DNA from: Blastomussa wellsi
Taxonomy: Eukaryota > Cnidaria > Anthozoa > Scleractinia > Plerogyridae
DNA length: 64,000 nt
Direction of reading: 5' to 3'
NCBI GenBank assembly: GCA_947652115.1
Contig: OX393573.1
Span: 1,785,857-1,849,856 of the forward strand
The notes beneath the pieces are model-generated. The model was not told the DNA's origin and did no database searches. It saw only the letters and a list, made by a program, of their open reading frames with translations. Shown one piece after another: positions 43,301-56,059 of the stretch (its first letter is position 1; each line of letters opens with the position of its first letter). The position numbers were made by a program, and so were the translations under genes.

Positions 43301-46300
43301 CCCTTTAGCCAACACCACTGATAATCAAGGTATCTGTTGTTGTTATTAAGTAACACTACACTTCTGGACTCCTTGCTGTAATAACTGATGCTGCATTGTG
43401 CCCTGCTTCTCGATGCCATATCTTTCTCTATTACCCTGGGGGTACTTGACCCATTTTTGGTGTAGGGGTTGACCCATTTTTGGTATAGGGGTGCAGCTGG
43501 GGGTTTGAACCCCTGACCCTGTTTAGGACAAAAATAATGTTATTTAAGCACTTACCCTATTGAGGACAAAGGACAATATTGTTTATACCGTAGCACTGAT
43601 ATCTAGTCCTGAAAGTGATTTAATGTTGTCTGATGACTGGCTAAATAAATACTGATGAATGTTTCTGTGTTCAGATTGCTTATAACTTGACATAGTCTTG
43701 ATGCCACACCCTATGGCTTCTTCAGGATTGCTTCAGAGCCCGATTAGGACAGACCTGCTTGGAATATATTATATACCCTGTTCAGGACTGAAGGGTCATA
43801 CCCTATCCAGCTGCACATCCCTATATACAGGGGAGTACCCCCTGGGCTTTATTGTAACACTTACAAACTACATGTATATAAAGTAAACAAGTGAAAAGTC
43901 TCGTACAAGTGTTTTACAGTATGCATTAATTGATTTAAACATGGACTCTTAGATTGAGATTCAAGCGGTTAAATTTATGAAGGGTTAAATATTGTAATTT
44001 TGAGACTTTCTTTGTTCTAAAACAGTTTATAACTCTTAATATTAAACAGGATTTTTACATTTAAACAGGATTTTTAGAAAAGGCTGTTGGTGGTGTTGTT
44101 GACGAGCTCACAGTAGTGAGATGTGTTGAAGATATTCACAAGGTACGTACTGGAATGTATCTAAGAATCACCAAATGACTTAAGGTGGCTCATTCAATAT
44201 GTAAACTTGAAGCAATTTAAGAAAAGAGACGTTTGTTAAATGATGATACTCACCCGCGGCATGCCTGGAAATCTTCAGAGTATTCTTGGAAGTGTTCAGA
44301 ATGACCTCAGGAATCTTCGGATGACTTCGGAAATGATTGGGTCATCTTTGAAAACCCTGAAAAAGTCTCACGCTTTTAACTCAGAAAAAGTTGGCAGGTA
44401 TATCAAACTAGTAGTAAAACAAATCTTGCACTTAAATGCCAGTAAATTATCAAAACTGGCATAGCCATATGGCAGGGTTTTTGCAGCTGCAGGACCTATT
44501 GATAATTTGCACATTGAGATGCTTAATTGATTCTACTTTCTCAACACAAAAAGCCGTACCTCAGCCAACAGCATGCCAATTTACACATTTTTTTTATTAA
44601 TCATTTCTGAATCATTAATTTTCAATTGCATCTTTTAGGTTTTCGTCTCAGGCTCACATAATGATACTTTAAGATTTTTATTGCCAATTGTCCACCCAGT
44701 GTTTGAAATCTTCTGTTTCACAAGGAAAGGAGTTTCTCATCTGAGGTGAGTGGACTATAAGAGGTGAAAATATGCAACAAGTTGCAAGAAAAAATAGTGG
44801 AATGCTCACAATTTTTGGAGCTGTACGTCAGATTAATCTATAGCTGAGCAGCTGTATTTTCTTCGGTCTTTGAGAATCTTGTGTCATTCCACATTTGATA
44901 TTTCTGCTTGTTGATCTTTGCAGATCATTGTTCCCACTCATCTCACTAGTTTTGTAAACTTGTAGATGTACTAGTTAGGAACATATCCCACCGATTGGTT
45001 CAGTGCATTTGTGCCTGGTGGCCGCCACTTGTTAGGTTGCCATGGATACCTCTGTGATTTGCAGATGTTTTTTTGGTGGTCACAGGCAGGAATTTTAAGC
45101 TCACGAGTTTTCATCCATTTTGTGCCAAAAAATAGGATGCAACCCCCAGGCATTGCTCATTCCAGTTATTAAAAGAATAATGATTAATTTCTTGATGTGT
45201 AATTCCCCCCCCCCCCCCCCAAAAAAAAAAAATCATTCAATGATGCTTCATTGTTTTGATCTGAATTTCTTGCAGATCTGCTCTACAAGAAATCCTTACT
45301 CAAATACTGAAGAACGCTGAGCAATATCAAGCGGTCCAGCTGTTATATACATTGGCTTTTAAACTGAACCTTCCAAGGAATTCAGCTTCAATATTCAAGC
45401 CTTCAACAGACTCTAACACAGCAGAGAAAAACGAGAAACAAAACTTTCTGGTTCCTCTTATGATTGAAAAGTTTGTGTTTGCGCATGGAGATAATGGTGG
45501 AGTGATAATCAGATATCGAAATGATAATGCTGATGAGCGGTGTGGAAATGGTGACGACATCTTGAGGGATTTACAAGGAGCTGATTTGAGTAATAGCGAA
45601 GTACGAGCACTGTGTATTGTGGACCTCCTAAGTGGTCTGAAAAAGGATGACATTGCTGGAGACTTCTTTATTTGCCTAATGCAGGAGTTGACAAGTATAA
45701 TATCAGACTGGTCAGATGATATGAGCTCTAGAGGTACCGTTTACTTTGCCTGTTAACAAATAGTCAGAATATTTTAATAAAACTTTCTTATTGGGGAATT
45801 TAAAGCCCTTAGCCTCAAAAATGACACGCAGATCTCAGTTTGCACATCACTGAAGCCATCATGTTTTCAAATATCTACCAAATGTTATTGCAGAACAGAT
45901 AGCAAGATAAGACAAATATATAAGTCATCTAAAATTGTTTTTTATTCAGGTATGCAACACAGTCTTCTGATCCTTCATCTTATTGCACTCATGTGCGAGA
46001 AGCTCGGACACTCCATTCTAAGAAATACTCCACATATTCTCTCCTTCATACAGTCTACACTGGTACGTGCGTGTGCCATTAGCGATGCAGCTGAGGAAGG
46101 ACTGGGAACTGCCTTTGTCACTGAGACCCTAACAATGGCTCTTGGAATGTTGTCGGCAGTGTTGGGTGGGGCAGTTGAGGTAACATTACTGTACTTAACT
46201 GTATGTGTTAGTCTGTCATTATAGAATTCTCTGAAGACTTGGTCCAAAGTGTAGACAGTTGCATCCAAATAAAATTGCTATGACTGGCCAATAACAATCC

Positions 46301-49300
46301 TACTTAATCTTGGGTAATAACATCTGATTTCAGCCACCAGCCTCGTGGGCTAAATAACAGTCAATATTCTGTGCAATTTAGGGTAAAACATGCGTTCACT
46401 TGCAGTACCATTTTGTCTTAAAAATGTGACATCATTGAAAGGTCAAATGTATTAATGTATAACACATTATAAAAATGTTTGTGGAATTGCATGTGCTATC
46501 ATTGGTCAGTTTGAGCTTGTTATAGCTCCATAAAGCACGTGACTTACGTCATGCGTATGCTTTATTGAGTTATAATGCACTCTGCCCACATGTATGTCAC
46601 AAGCTAGGGCATGCGCAATTGAGTGGTAAAGTGATGACATCACAAAAACTAAATTTATGAAATACCGGTATTTGTGATGTCACACTCTATGTATTTAACA
46701 TTTTATAAATTAAAAGAAATAAAGAACTTGCACTTGTGCATTGTCGAGTTATATATGAAGCACTTGGGAATTTTTAAGAACACTCAAGGAGTGTGGGAAG
46801 TACTCGACTATACCTTAGTCATACTTCTCTATGGACTTCTCATGTTCTTACAAATTCCTGGTTCTTATATAATTCAACAGTGCACTGGGGTGCGTATATC
46901 GGTACTAAGAGGTATCATACGATTAAATTATTTCAGATTAAGAAAGAGCACCAATCACTTGTTCGAGATCTTCTTCCTTTACTTGAAATGTTAACTGACA
47001 AGCATCCATCGGGAAAAATCAAGGATATGGCTTGTGACCTGAGAATTGCCATAGCAACGCACAGGGCAGTGTGGAGTCATAGAATGGATATTGCTGCAAA
47101 GACTTTAGGGAAGCATGCAGATGCAGAAGAGGTTGATCCTGGGGTTGTTGCAACCAAAGGTAGTTAATAATGCTTTTAAAGAAGGAAGAAAGTTATTGTT
47201 CCCCACAATGAAATGTCATTTTCATTACTTAAGAAGTCTGCCAACCCTTTGTGAAAAATCTGTAGACGTTAAAAATTAAGATTCTGTAGAAAGTGAAATT
47301 AAGGTCATGAATGTTCTATTGGGCTAACCCTTTCAGATTACCAAATACCAGTCAGTTTTTGTTGAGGCTAGGTGAAATTGTCTCAATAAAGAACTTTTCC
47401 AAATGTTTTTAGTTGAGAGGTTTGACAGGGTTTTACAGTTATTTGGGTTCATGGAAAGATGATCAGCAGCTTATAAGACCTTAAAAATATGCTTTACAAC
47501 CTGACTTACCTATTTAGTAAGACCCAACATTGAAAACATACATGAAAGTAATTTTGGTGTTGGAGCTATCATTTTATTGCTTCTGTAGGAAAAGAAGACA
47601 CTAATCTAAAAGAACCAGTTACATCTTCATCCGCTCAAGAAGAAACTCCCTCTGAATTTGAGAAGGCTTTTTCGCAGCTCTGCGATCCTTTGCTTCCAGT
47701 GCGAGGCCATTCAATGATACAGCTGGCCGCCCTGCTGCGACACAGGGATCCTAGAGCTGTGCAAGCTACTGATTCCTTGCTGAAGATTTTCCTGGAGCAA
47801 CTTACACATGACGACTCGTATATCTACCTGGCTGCAATTCAGGGACTTGTCTCAGTGGCTGATGTCAGGGCTGATATGGTCATACCACAACTTGCTCACG
47901 AGTTTGCTACCTGCCGGAAGGAGGCTGGAACTATTGCATCCGGGACAAAGGATGCCAACGAGAAGGGTTATTATAAACCAAATGAAACAGGTTGGTTTTG
48001 GTTTTGCCTGAGATAAACGTTTTTGGAAGAAAGAATTGATTATTGCAGTGAATTTCCAATTTAAGCAATTGGAGATTAAAGAAACCTGAAAATTCAGGGT
48101 TTCAATGGGATTCAAACATGTGACCTCCACAAATAATGAAATGGTTGGATGCTCCACCAGCTAATTTATGTAGTCATATGTAGTCATTGGGAACAACGTC
48201 CTTGCAATAGGGAGTTTTATGGAAATTATTGCTAAATTCGATAAAGTAGAGTGTCAAGCCGGGTTACATGTACATGTACATATGACACCTCTGCTTCCAG
48301 CTACACGTTACAACACACAGCACCTTTACAACCATTGTAAAAATACAGAGTCTTAACATCACAGTGAAACCTAGGATATGTTTATTGCAGTTTCAGCTGG
48401 ATCAAGCCGACCTACCCGATCTCCTGAGCTAAGAATGAAGTTAGGTGAGGCTCTGGTCAAGGCCACTAGAAACTGTGGTGAACTGGTACCAAGATATTCT
48501 CAGCACCTCCTGCCAGCCTTGCTGACTGGCGTCAAAGATCCTGAGCCCCTGGTCCGAGCCAGCAGCCTGTCCAATCTTGGTGATGTATGTCAGTTGTTGA
48601 AGTTCTCTTTGGGTCCAGTTGTGCATGAGGCGAGTGATCTTGACATAGAAATCTCCTTACTGTACACTATACAATCCTTTTAGTTTAGTTGTGAGTATTT
48701 GGTGGTACATCAAATGAATACTGTATCCTATAGTTAACAAAATTCTCTTTCCTTCCTATCTATTTGCTTGAAATTGTCTTAGTATTGTAATGAGAAGTCA
48801 NNNNNNNNNNNNNNNNNNNNNNNNNNNNNNNNNNNNNNNNNNNNNNNNNNNNNNNNNNNNNNNNNNNNNNNNNNNNNNNNNNNNNNNNNNNNNNNNNNNN
48901 NNNNNNNNNNNNNNNNNNNNNNNNNNNNNNNNNNNNNNNNNNNNNNNNNNNNNNNNNNNNNNNNNNNNNNNNNNNNNNNNNNNNNNNNNNNNNNNNNNNN
49001 CCAAATTAGCATCCTCGTGTTTGGTTACGCCAATAACAAAACCTCCATCAGGGAAAAGTTTTTCCAGTGGGTGTCAATTGGCACTTAAAATATTGTGATA
49101 AACAACTATTGGCCCCTCAGGGTTGCTATTGTAAGTGGCTTTCAATTTTAGTGTTACAGTATTTACTATTAGAGAGCTGGCATGGTTGAAAAATGGTTCA
49201 AAATGGAAACAACATTAACTACAGTAAACTTTAAATAAACAAAGAAATGGTTGCTGGTAGCAAATCTTGCATGCAGCCATCCTGTGTGACCCATTTCCTG

Positions 49301-49812
49301 ACAGTTTCAAGTAGCTTTTTCTTTCTGATAATGACAATGTTTGTTTGATTTCAAGCGACATTGTTCTTTTACTGGGTATTATTACCATCAATATGTATGT
49401 ATGCTATATCATTGAAAATTATCTGGGTTTTTTACATCACTACATTTTTTTAATTTTCAAAATTTACTATATTTTTTAGTTACCGCTACTAAATATTGCT
49501 TGGAATAAATTGCTATAATTAGTAGACACTGACAACAGTAACCTTGAGGTATGATGCACAGTTCATGAAAATTGTGACTGTTTGCACATTTTTTATGTTT
49601 TCTTTCTTTAATACTTAGCTATTCTCCATTCACAGGTGTTAAGCTCAACACTTAAGGACATATACCAGTTGTTAAAGATTGTGGAGTCAAATGATGATGA
49701 TCACGTGACTAGAGTTCATGCCCAGGCTGCTCTAGGAGAACTGGGCTCCATTACAAGAGATTACTTGTTTCCTAAACCCTCTTATACTAAACACATTCAA
49801 GTTCTGCCTTGA
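40316..49812 (+). CDS. TANGO6: TANGO6 (TMCO7/Rtp1-related) HEAT-repeat protein
   Basis: Eleven exons are visible: 40316-41687, 42269-42387, 43167-43329, 44069-44142, 44639-44745, 45276-45733, 45950-46179, 46937-47159, 47589-47990, 48391-48629, 49636-49812, giving 1187 residues. All phases match. The start is AAGATGG. The long first exon encodes a low-conservation N-terminus. The later exons are helical HEAT-type repeats, ending with the RTP1 C-terminal region (VRASSLSNLGDVCQLL, then VLSSTLKDIYQLLKIVE). The human protein (1094 residues) acts in Golgi organisation; yeast Rtp1 helps RNA polymerase II assembly and import. Between the last two exons the family has a segment of about 39 residues that is absent here, and that interval contains the 200-base gap. 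The donor after 48629 reads GAG|GCGAGT, a GC-type site. Confidence 0.88.
42401..42780. mobile_element. Family A element copy in TANGO6 intron 2
   Basis: The hairpin ends ATAAAATAATACATG and CATGTATTATTTTGC are inverted. The following region with GAAGATTTC and ATCACACATAAAATTAT matches the order found after 10165. It is the second full-length member of the longer repeat. Confidence 0.7.
43434..43846. mobile_element. hAT-like element in TANGO6 intron 3
   Basis: The ends CCCTGGGGGTACTTGACCC and GGGGAGTACCCCCTGGG are inverted. They are flanked by CTCTATTA and CTTTATTG, an 8-bp duplication matching at 6 of 8 positions. The internal CCCTGTTTAGGACAAA unit is shared with the region at about 39950. 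Confidence 0.65.
44050..44068 (+). promoter_or_regulatory. Duplicated splice acceptor before TANGO6 exon 4
   Basis: TTAAACAGGATTTTTA occurs twice, 19 bases apart, giving two AG acceptors. Only the downstream site (exon from 44069) keeps the reading frame. The upstream one would add 19 nt and shift it. Confidence 0.6.
45205..45232. repeat. Adjacent poly-C (16) and poly-A (12) tracts in TANGO6 intron 5
   Basis: Homopolymer C is followed directly by homopolymer A, 44 bases upstream of exon 6. Confidence 0.9.
48801..49000. other. Assembly gap of 200 N
   Basis: The run is exactly 200 N, probably of nominal size. It lies inside TANGO6 between the last two visible exons and most likely hides one coding exon. 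Confidence 0.98.
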
Positions 49813-50708
49813 CCGAGGAATTCTCCACAGGACCTTAGTGTGAAAACATTTCAGAAAAGAAATACTTATTATGAATGCCCTCTTAAAGCAGCAACGTTAC
49901 GATTTTTGTGACAAACCAAATTACTCTTAAAATGTAGCAAACCTCAAATAATAGTTCGCTAAGGGAGAATAACAACGAAGAGGTGATACTAAACCAAAAA
50001 GGAAAACGGCTGGTTAAGGATGGAGAAAATTGAGAATCCATTTCTTTTGGAGCGCTCGGATTTATTTCTGGCATCAGCTTCTGTTCATTCTTTGCTTTGC
50101 CAACTGGTTCTAACAACGCAACCGAATTTATATTAATCCTTCTATCCAACTTTGCAATCTTTCTTCATAACCAAAGAGAGGCCCACTTTCCAATGCCGGA
50201 GTTGTTTGTTTTAGAAGTGGCCAGCGTACCTCACGAGGGTTTGTTTTTGTTTCCATGAATGCAGGGGAATTTTATTAGAAACTGGCTCAGAAAATTTCCG
50301 AGACCAAAAGGTTACTGTATCGGTATGATTAGTTTAATAATGGCCGCCCCGACTTACTACTAGCGTTGCCATATAGCTGTTGGAATGTGAACACTCAAAA
50401 CTCTTTTTCTGAAAAGTAATAAGTTAGTTTGACCAAGTTTATCACTCCAACCTCAAGCTCAGCGTCATTATTATAAAATTTCTTTTTGGTATCTTTTCTA
50501 TCATCAGTAATAAGTGTGACTTCAGGACTGTCAAAAGCTCAACTTTTTACAGCCGGTTAAATATTGACCATTATTAAAAACTAGCTATGGTATATTGCAT
50601 TTCCTGAGTTTTGATTGATTGAGAGGCAATGGTATATGAGCTGACCTACCAAAAAGGTACGTGTACGCGTAAAAGAATGCATTTTTGCAATGTTTGTACA
50701 ATATTTTT

Positions 50709-50726
<18 letters not shown>

Positions 50727-50742
<16 letters not shown>

Positions 50743-50772
50743 CCTTGTTGGATATGAGATGGTTATAGCCAA

Positions 50773-50804
<32 letters not shown>
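50727..50804. repeat. 78-bp palindrome
   Basis: The arms CAATTATTCCACTCGC...GGATATGAG and their complement enclose a short TTATAGCC centre. There are one or two mismatches. Confidence 0.8.
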
Positions 50805-52383
50805 TTAAATACTATCTTAATCACCAAAAGATAACAAAAAGCGAGTAAACTTTGAAACAGATTTGCAAAACATGCATTTCACAACTACAAGCAGTGCTAG
50901 TCCGAGTCTTGTATAAGCAGCTGCAGGCGTTGCCCATAGAAAAGCCAGTTGCACAATATTCAACAAAAACCCGAACGTCGTGAAAATAACCATATGTGAC
51001 GATCCAAAACGTAATTTGCGCGTGAACTGTTTCATTATATCGTGATTGACGTATATGTCAATCAACAAAATTTGGTTTTATCGTTCAGTTTTAATGTGTC
51101 CTCCGCCAAATTTGGAACTTGCGAAATTTTGGCAAAGTTTCCCTCCCCAAAAATTGGAAAAATATTTATTTTGCTCAAGTGCGGCTCTACCCTTAATGTC
51201 GAAACAGGGCACGTGGAATGTTTTCCATGGCGCCATTTTCCCTTGGTTTTCTTTTAAATGCCAGTTGTAATTATTTACTATTATGGTATACAGGTTTAAG
51301 AAAACTGTTAATTTTTTGAAGCAGGTTTTTGAAACTGAAGTATTTTCTGAAAATAAGTCTGGTTTGAAACTGAAAATCCAGAAGTACAATAGACACAATA
51401 GTCAGTTTTCCTCGCGCATAAACTGAAATCCTGAGATATTGCGATAAGAAGCCATCTTTAGTAATAATAGGGATAGCAAAACAGAAAACGTATGGTGTGT
51501 ATGAAGAAGAAAGGAAATACGACCGAGACAAAGAGAATGCACGATACAGTTCTCTCGAGAAAGGATGCAACAGAATAACCACAGCCAAGCTCTGTCCGAT
51601 CTTAACTGTAGTATTTGGGACCGAGAGAGCAAATAAGTGAAAAATTGTGAAAGTTTCCGGTTGATGCCGAGGATATTTTTGAGTCAATAGAACCGAAAAG
51701 TCCCAAAAACTGGGCTGGAGATTGTCCTTTTTGGCAAACAAATCTTCTAATGTGAGCAGAACCTCAACGACAAACCAATGAATAGTCAGTGCCGGATCTT
51801 TTGTAGACCTGGATGAGAAAACATCTTAAGATACCAAGTAAAAAACGGTAAACAGTGATTCCCACTGCAAGGAGAAGAGACTGAAACAGAAATGAAGTAA
51901 GATGAAAGCCAGTAGAATATATAAAACAAGTAGAATATAAAACAAAACAATATTAAACAAGCAGAATATATTTTTCGCGCTCGCGACTTTGTCTAAACAC
52001 GTCATCTGATGTAGCAAAAACAGGGGGAAGTCTAACAATTACCCTGCGATTAGACGATATTCCGCAAGGTTGAGCAGGAACATTGTTTTATTTTTCAACA
52101 AATTGTCAAAGACGTCCATTTTACAGCTTGAAAAGCTGTGGTTCTGTGGCGTTTTGCAAGAATTTGGACGGATCATCGTAACTTATGTATATCGCAGGAT
52201 ATCTGTCACGTGCAGATGACGGATAACAATCGCTTCATTACCATGCATCGTCATAATAATTGGTCATAATAGTTAGTAGCCTCTCACGCATCATTTATAG
52301 GCTGTACTGGTCTGCGAGCATTCGCGCGCGAGCGGCGAATATAGCCGCGTTAAACGTCTGTGTGGAAGTCTTCCCTTCAAGCA

Positions 52384-52519
52384 GCTGGTATGTTGGAGGA
52401 TAATGCCCGAGGCTGAAAGATTATCCGAAAAGCGAACAGTTGACCGAGAAGCGAAGCTTCGAGAGCAACATTGAATTTTGAGGACAATCTTCACCCCATA
52501 TTATACTCCAACATACCAG
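52384..52519. repeat. Inverted repeat with CTGGTATGTTGGAG tips
   Basis: CTGGTATGTTGGAGGATA at the left pairs with TATACTCCAACATACCAG at the right. It is 136 bp end to end with no ORF. Confidence 0.6.
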
Positions 52520-54081
52520 TAAGCCAGAATGGGGTTAATTTTTTTTAACTCTCCGATTAATTTCCACAACGCGATTTGTCCCAGCGATAATCACAATCAG
52601 TGATAATCACGGCGTAATTGCGGTTGAAATAAAATAATATACTAACATCTCTAACATGGCTGAAATCTCCTTTTAAAGGTAAATGTTTCTGAAATGTTGC
52701 CTGTTAAATGTGACATTTTACAGCCTTTCAAATTTCAAGGTTTAATTTTGATTTTCTCTTACTAAATTTCTAGGAACATACTCGAATAATGCTTAATGCT
52801 TTGGCCTCACTAAAATGCTCGAGAAATCGCTCGCTTATATATATATTGTCGTTATCGTAGCCGAGAACGCAACAACAGTTTACTTTTCCTACATGAATGC
52901 GTAATTGATTCGAAATAATAATTGAGACAACAGTATTTTGAATGTGTCATCTTCTGAGAGGGTTTTGAGATTTCAACGTTATTTAAAGGGACCAGGAGAC
53001 TGTCATGGAGATTTTTCTGCTTATTTTAGTAAAACATTGCAAAAATTATTACTGGGTACTTTCGCTCATATGCGCCTTGAACATCAAAAGAAAGATATCA
53101 AGTGAATTGTTGAATGAAGGGGAAATCTTTTCCAGTTTTTAGCTATTTTTCCAAGTCACAAGAGCTAAATTTTAAAAGGTCAGCCTGACTTTTGATATGT
53201 CTGTTTAATCTTTGGTTTGCGGAGAGAGAAAACTTTCTTGAGTTTAGCTTATTTCGTATCGGCATATATAAAAACACGACAGCGACGCCGAGAACAACGT
53301 CGATTAAAAAATGAAAATATATTTTACCTACGAATCTCCCGATACTCTAAAGTCATTTAGTTTGTTTCATACTGTCAAAACTATCTCAAAACTGAATCTG
53401 GAACACAGCGATAAATTTCTAATAGAAATTTAAAAAAATTAGCCTTCGTGGTTCATGGTGTCTAGACAATGCAGAATTTGGTCATTTCACGTTGTTGTTT
53501 TGCAGAGGACGTCGAAGAAGTGTACTAAGAACCATAACGCAGGTGGAAAGACTGGAAAGCCATTGTTCTGCATATTTATTAAACCTTTTATTTAGCGACG
53601 TTCCTGTTTTCGTTGTGGTTTTCTTAAATTCCCTAATATTTCAGTAAAACGGTAAGAAAAGACAATAATGTTCAACTGATCAAACATGTTTCTGTTGAAT
53701 TGTTATTGATTTTAACTCCTTTTCAATTCACTATCGGTCTGAAACCTAGCCTGAAAGCTATTTTCTAAAATTAATTATTTAATGAAAATTATTTTCATCG
53801 CTATCGGCGGACACACCCACGGTCTTTGTAGGCAAGGGGGTCCTGATTTACGGAGTTCGACTGATCTGTTTTGTTTCTTCCCGGGTTTACATGAGAAATC
53901 TCAAAATAATATATGATATATTATATTAGTCAAAACACAAACAAAGCTGTTGAGGACTGGAATTCTTAGCTCATACGCTATTTTTTTTTCACATAAGGCC
54001 ATCCCCTCTTTTTCGTTTATCGTCGAACGCGTTTCGTGATTTGGTCGAAAAAAAAAAAAACAAGCAAAAAAGCCCCACCCT

Positions 54082-54100
54082 CCCCCCCCCCCCAAAAAAA
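54082..54100. repeat. Adjacent poly-C (12) and poly-A (7) tracts
   Basis: This is the third instance of the C-run/A-run arrangement, and the C-run is preceded by another A-rich stretch. Confidence 0.9.
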
Positions 54101-54591
54101 GGCCTTCCTTACGGGTGACACGTTTTCTCTGACTGGCATTAAAGTTAAAACTGAAAATCTGTATGGACAATTTCGGTTTAAAAGTGAAAAACGTTTGACT
54201 GGGTCAAATTACCGTCCTCATAACCTTTTGTTTTTAAAACTCGAAAATTTGGGTTGGTCGGACGGCGCTAAACGGATGAAACAAAGAACCTTCGTCAAAT
54301 TAAAAACCGACTTCGAATCTGAAGTTCTAAACTTGGGAAAAAAGTTCAGATCCAACCAGGAACTAGCATTGTTATAATTCTATGCCACGAATGCCACTTT
54401 TACAATTTACAAACGAAAGGGGACCATTTCGGGCTCAAATCGTGCCAAAAATGAATCTTTAGCTTCGGTCGAAAATTAGACGTTCTTATAAAATTAGTGT
54501 GCATGCTTAACTTGTATTTCGACGCGAAACTCTTGGATATTCTTTTTTGTAAAAAGCTCAAAATAAAAAAAGAGATTTTAAAATGTTAATA

Positions 54592-54664
54592 GGCACCAGG
54601 CGGATTTGAACCACCGACCTCTGGTTTACTAGACCAGCGCTCTAACCAACTGAGCTATGGCGCC
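54592..54664 (-). tRNA. tRNA-Thr (anticodon AGU)
   Basis: It is 73 nt and folds fully. The acceptor GGCGCCA pairs with TGGTGCC (one G-U). The D-arm contains TAGCTCAGTTGGTTAGAGC. The anticodon stem CTGGT/ACCAG carries the loop CTAGTAA with anticodon AGT. The T-arm reads GGTGGTTCAAATCCGCC. The A box and B box match the polymerase III consensus. There is no intron. A T-run on the minus strand about 22 bases downstream can end transcription. The discriminator follows the acceptor, and CCA is not encoded, as is normal in eukaryotes. Confidence 0.93.
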
Positions 54665-56059
54665 CGACAATGATTGGGAGCAATATTTTTACTACATGTA
54701 TCATTTCAGTTCACTTGATTGGTCGAGGGTTGGCGTGGCAACACGACTTTCGCGACGTGGTGCGTTGTACGTAAGTGAAGTGCGTGAAAACAATTGTATA
54801 AATATTGTCACGGATCAGTTGAAATGTCAAACTACTTCGATCAACAATGGACCACCACACGCACTTGTACTTGGCCGCAGGGTTTATCGTCTTCATCACT
54901 CGCTGAGGGCGACACGACATTTCCAGTTCGTTTTATTTATTTTTCTGCGCAATGAATGGTTTAATTTATACGCCTTTATCTGGAGCGCGACTTAAGGAAT
55001 AATTTATTTTGTTTAAGAGCACGGGGAGACAGATGATTGCGATTAGAATGTTTTTCACGTCTTTTTAGTCGTTTTCAGATGCGGCATTTCCTTTTCAATG
55101 TCGTTGTCAATCATGCGTGTAAACAATGCACTAGTGTGGACATTTACAGTGGGATGAATACTACAAAACACCGGCTGTGTTTAGCACTCAGCCGAAAAAG
55201 TTTAAAATTACTGTTTTCTTTTTCAAGTCACAGAAATTTGCATTGCAAACGCTCTAATTTAGTATCTTCAAAACGGCCCGACGTCAACTTTGATCGGGAA
55301 GCGATGCTTCCCGCTCGCGAGAAAACGAAAACTTTGTGATATGATCTTAAAATATGGGCAATTTCCGACACTAATCCTTCAATGCTTGAGTTTTTTTGGC
55401 TGAGTTTTACTATTTTGGATAAAGCGTAACAGCTGGGTGGAAAGGTTGAAAATTGCGAGGCTTTTCCGGACCCAGTTGGACACAAATAATTTTTACAGCA
55501 GAAAAGGCAGCAAGTTCTTATCGAAGATAGATTGGTTTGGCAAATTTTGCGAAGGAAATTTTTAACATTTGTTTCCGCTTTACAGATCTGCGTGTTGTAT
55601 TTTGACTGCGGCTGGGTGAAACCGGAATCTTATTATTGAATGTTATTGCCTTCCAAACTCGAAATTGACGACGACGAGAAGGACGTACGCACGCGCGCAA
55701 ATTGGTCACGCTTGATCAGTTTTCGCGGCTTCGCATTATCCCACGTGGGCGTGCATTTGTCGGCTCGCAAACAGACTGTTCCCACCTACTAAGCATTTGG
55801 TTGGCTCGGAAGTGGCTTGTGGCTGCGTGAAATTTGCGTTCGATCAACGACAAGCCTGTCTGACATTCGCCTCTGATATCGTTGGAACTAGCTTCCAGCT
55901 CTAGGCGACGTCAACTCTTCGCCTTAGCGTCTTGGATTTGGAAGCTTTCATCGAAGATCTGGTCGAAATTCGCGAGTTTACCCGTGGATGTTATTGATGT
56001 CACGGGTTGTTGGTCGTGAATTTTTTTTCGACGCTACGAGGCTAGTCTAGCTGGTGGCC
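54665..56059. other. Region between tRNA and TET; probable TET promoter and 5' UTR
   Basis: No ORF here looks like a protein. The last 400 bases are richer in CpG than their surroundings, contain CACGTGGG at about 55742, and lead into the TET start, as expected for its promoter and 5' UTR. Confidence 0.45.

Larger units (their letters stand above)
49813..54591. other. Intergenic region after TANGO6
   Basis: No gene is firmly supported. Two minus-strand frames (51271-51741, 50817-51068) encode hydrophobic stretches such as FGFLLNIVQLAFLW, but neither shows a family motif or convincing splice partners. Inverted repeats occur at 50727-50804 and 52384-52519, and a C/A homopolymer pair at 54082-54100. 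Confidence 0.4.

Noticed and set aside
51271..51741. Hydrophobic 156-residue minus-strand ORF, possibly a receptor fragment
   Set aside because: There are several hydrophobic patches but no receptor motif, no convincing splice partners and no neighbouring related exon.
54036..54377. 113-residue ORF after the C/A tract
   Set aside because: It begins in a homopolymer and shows no family signal; lysine richness follows the local A content.
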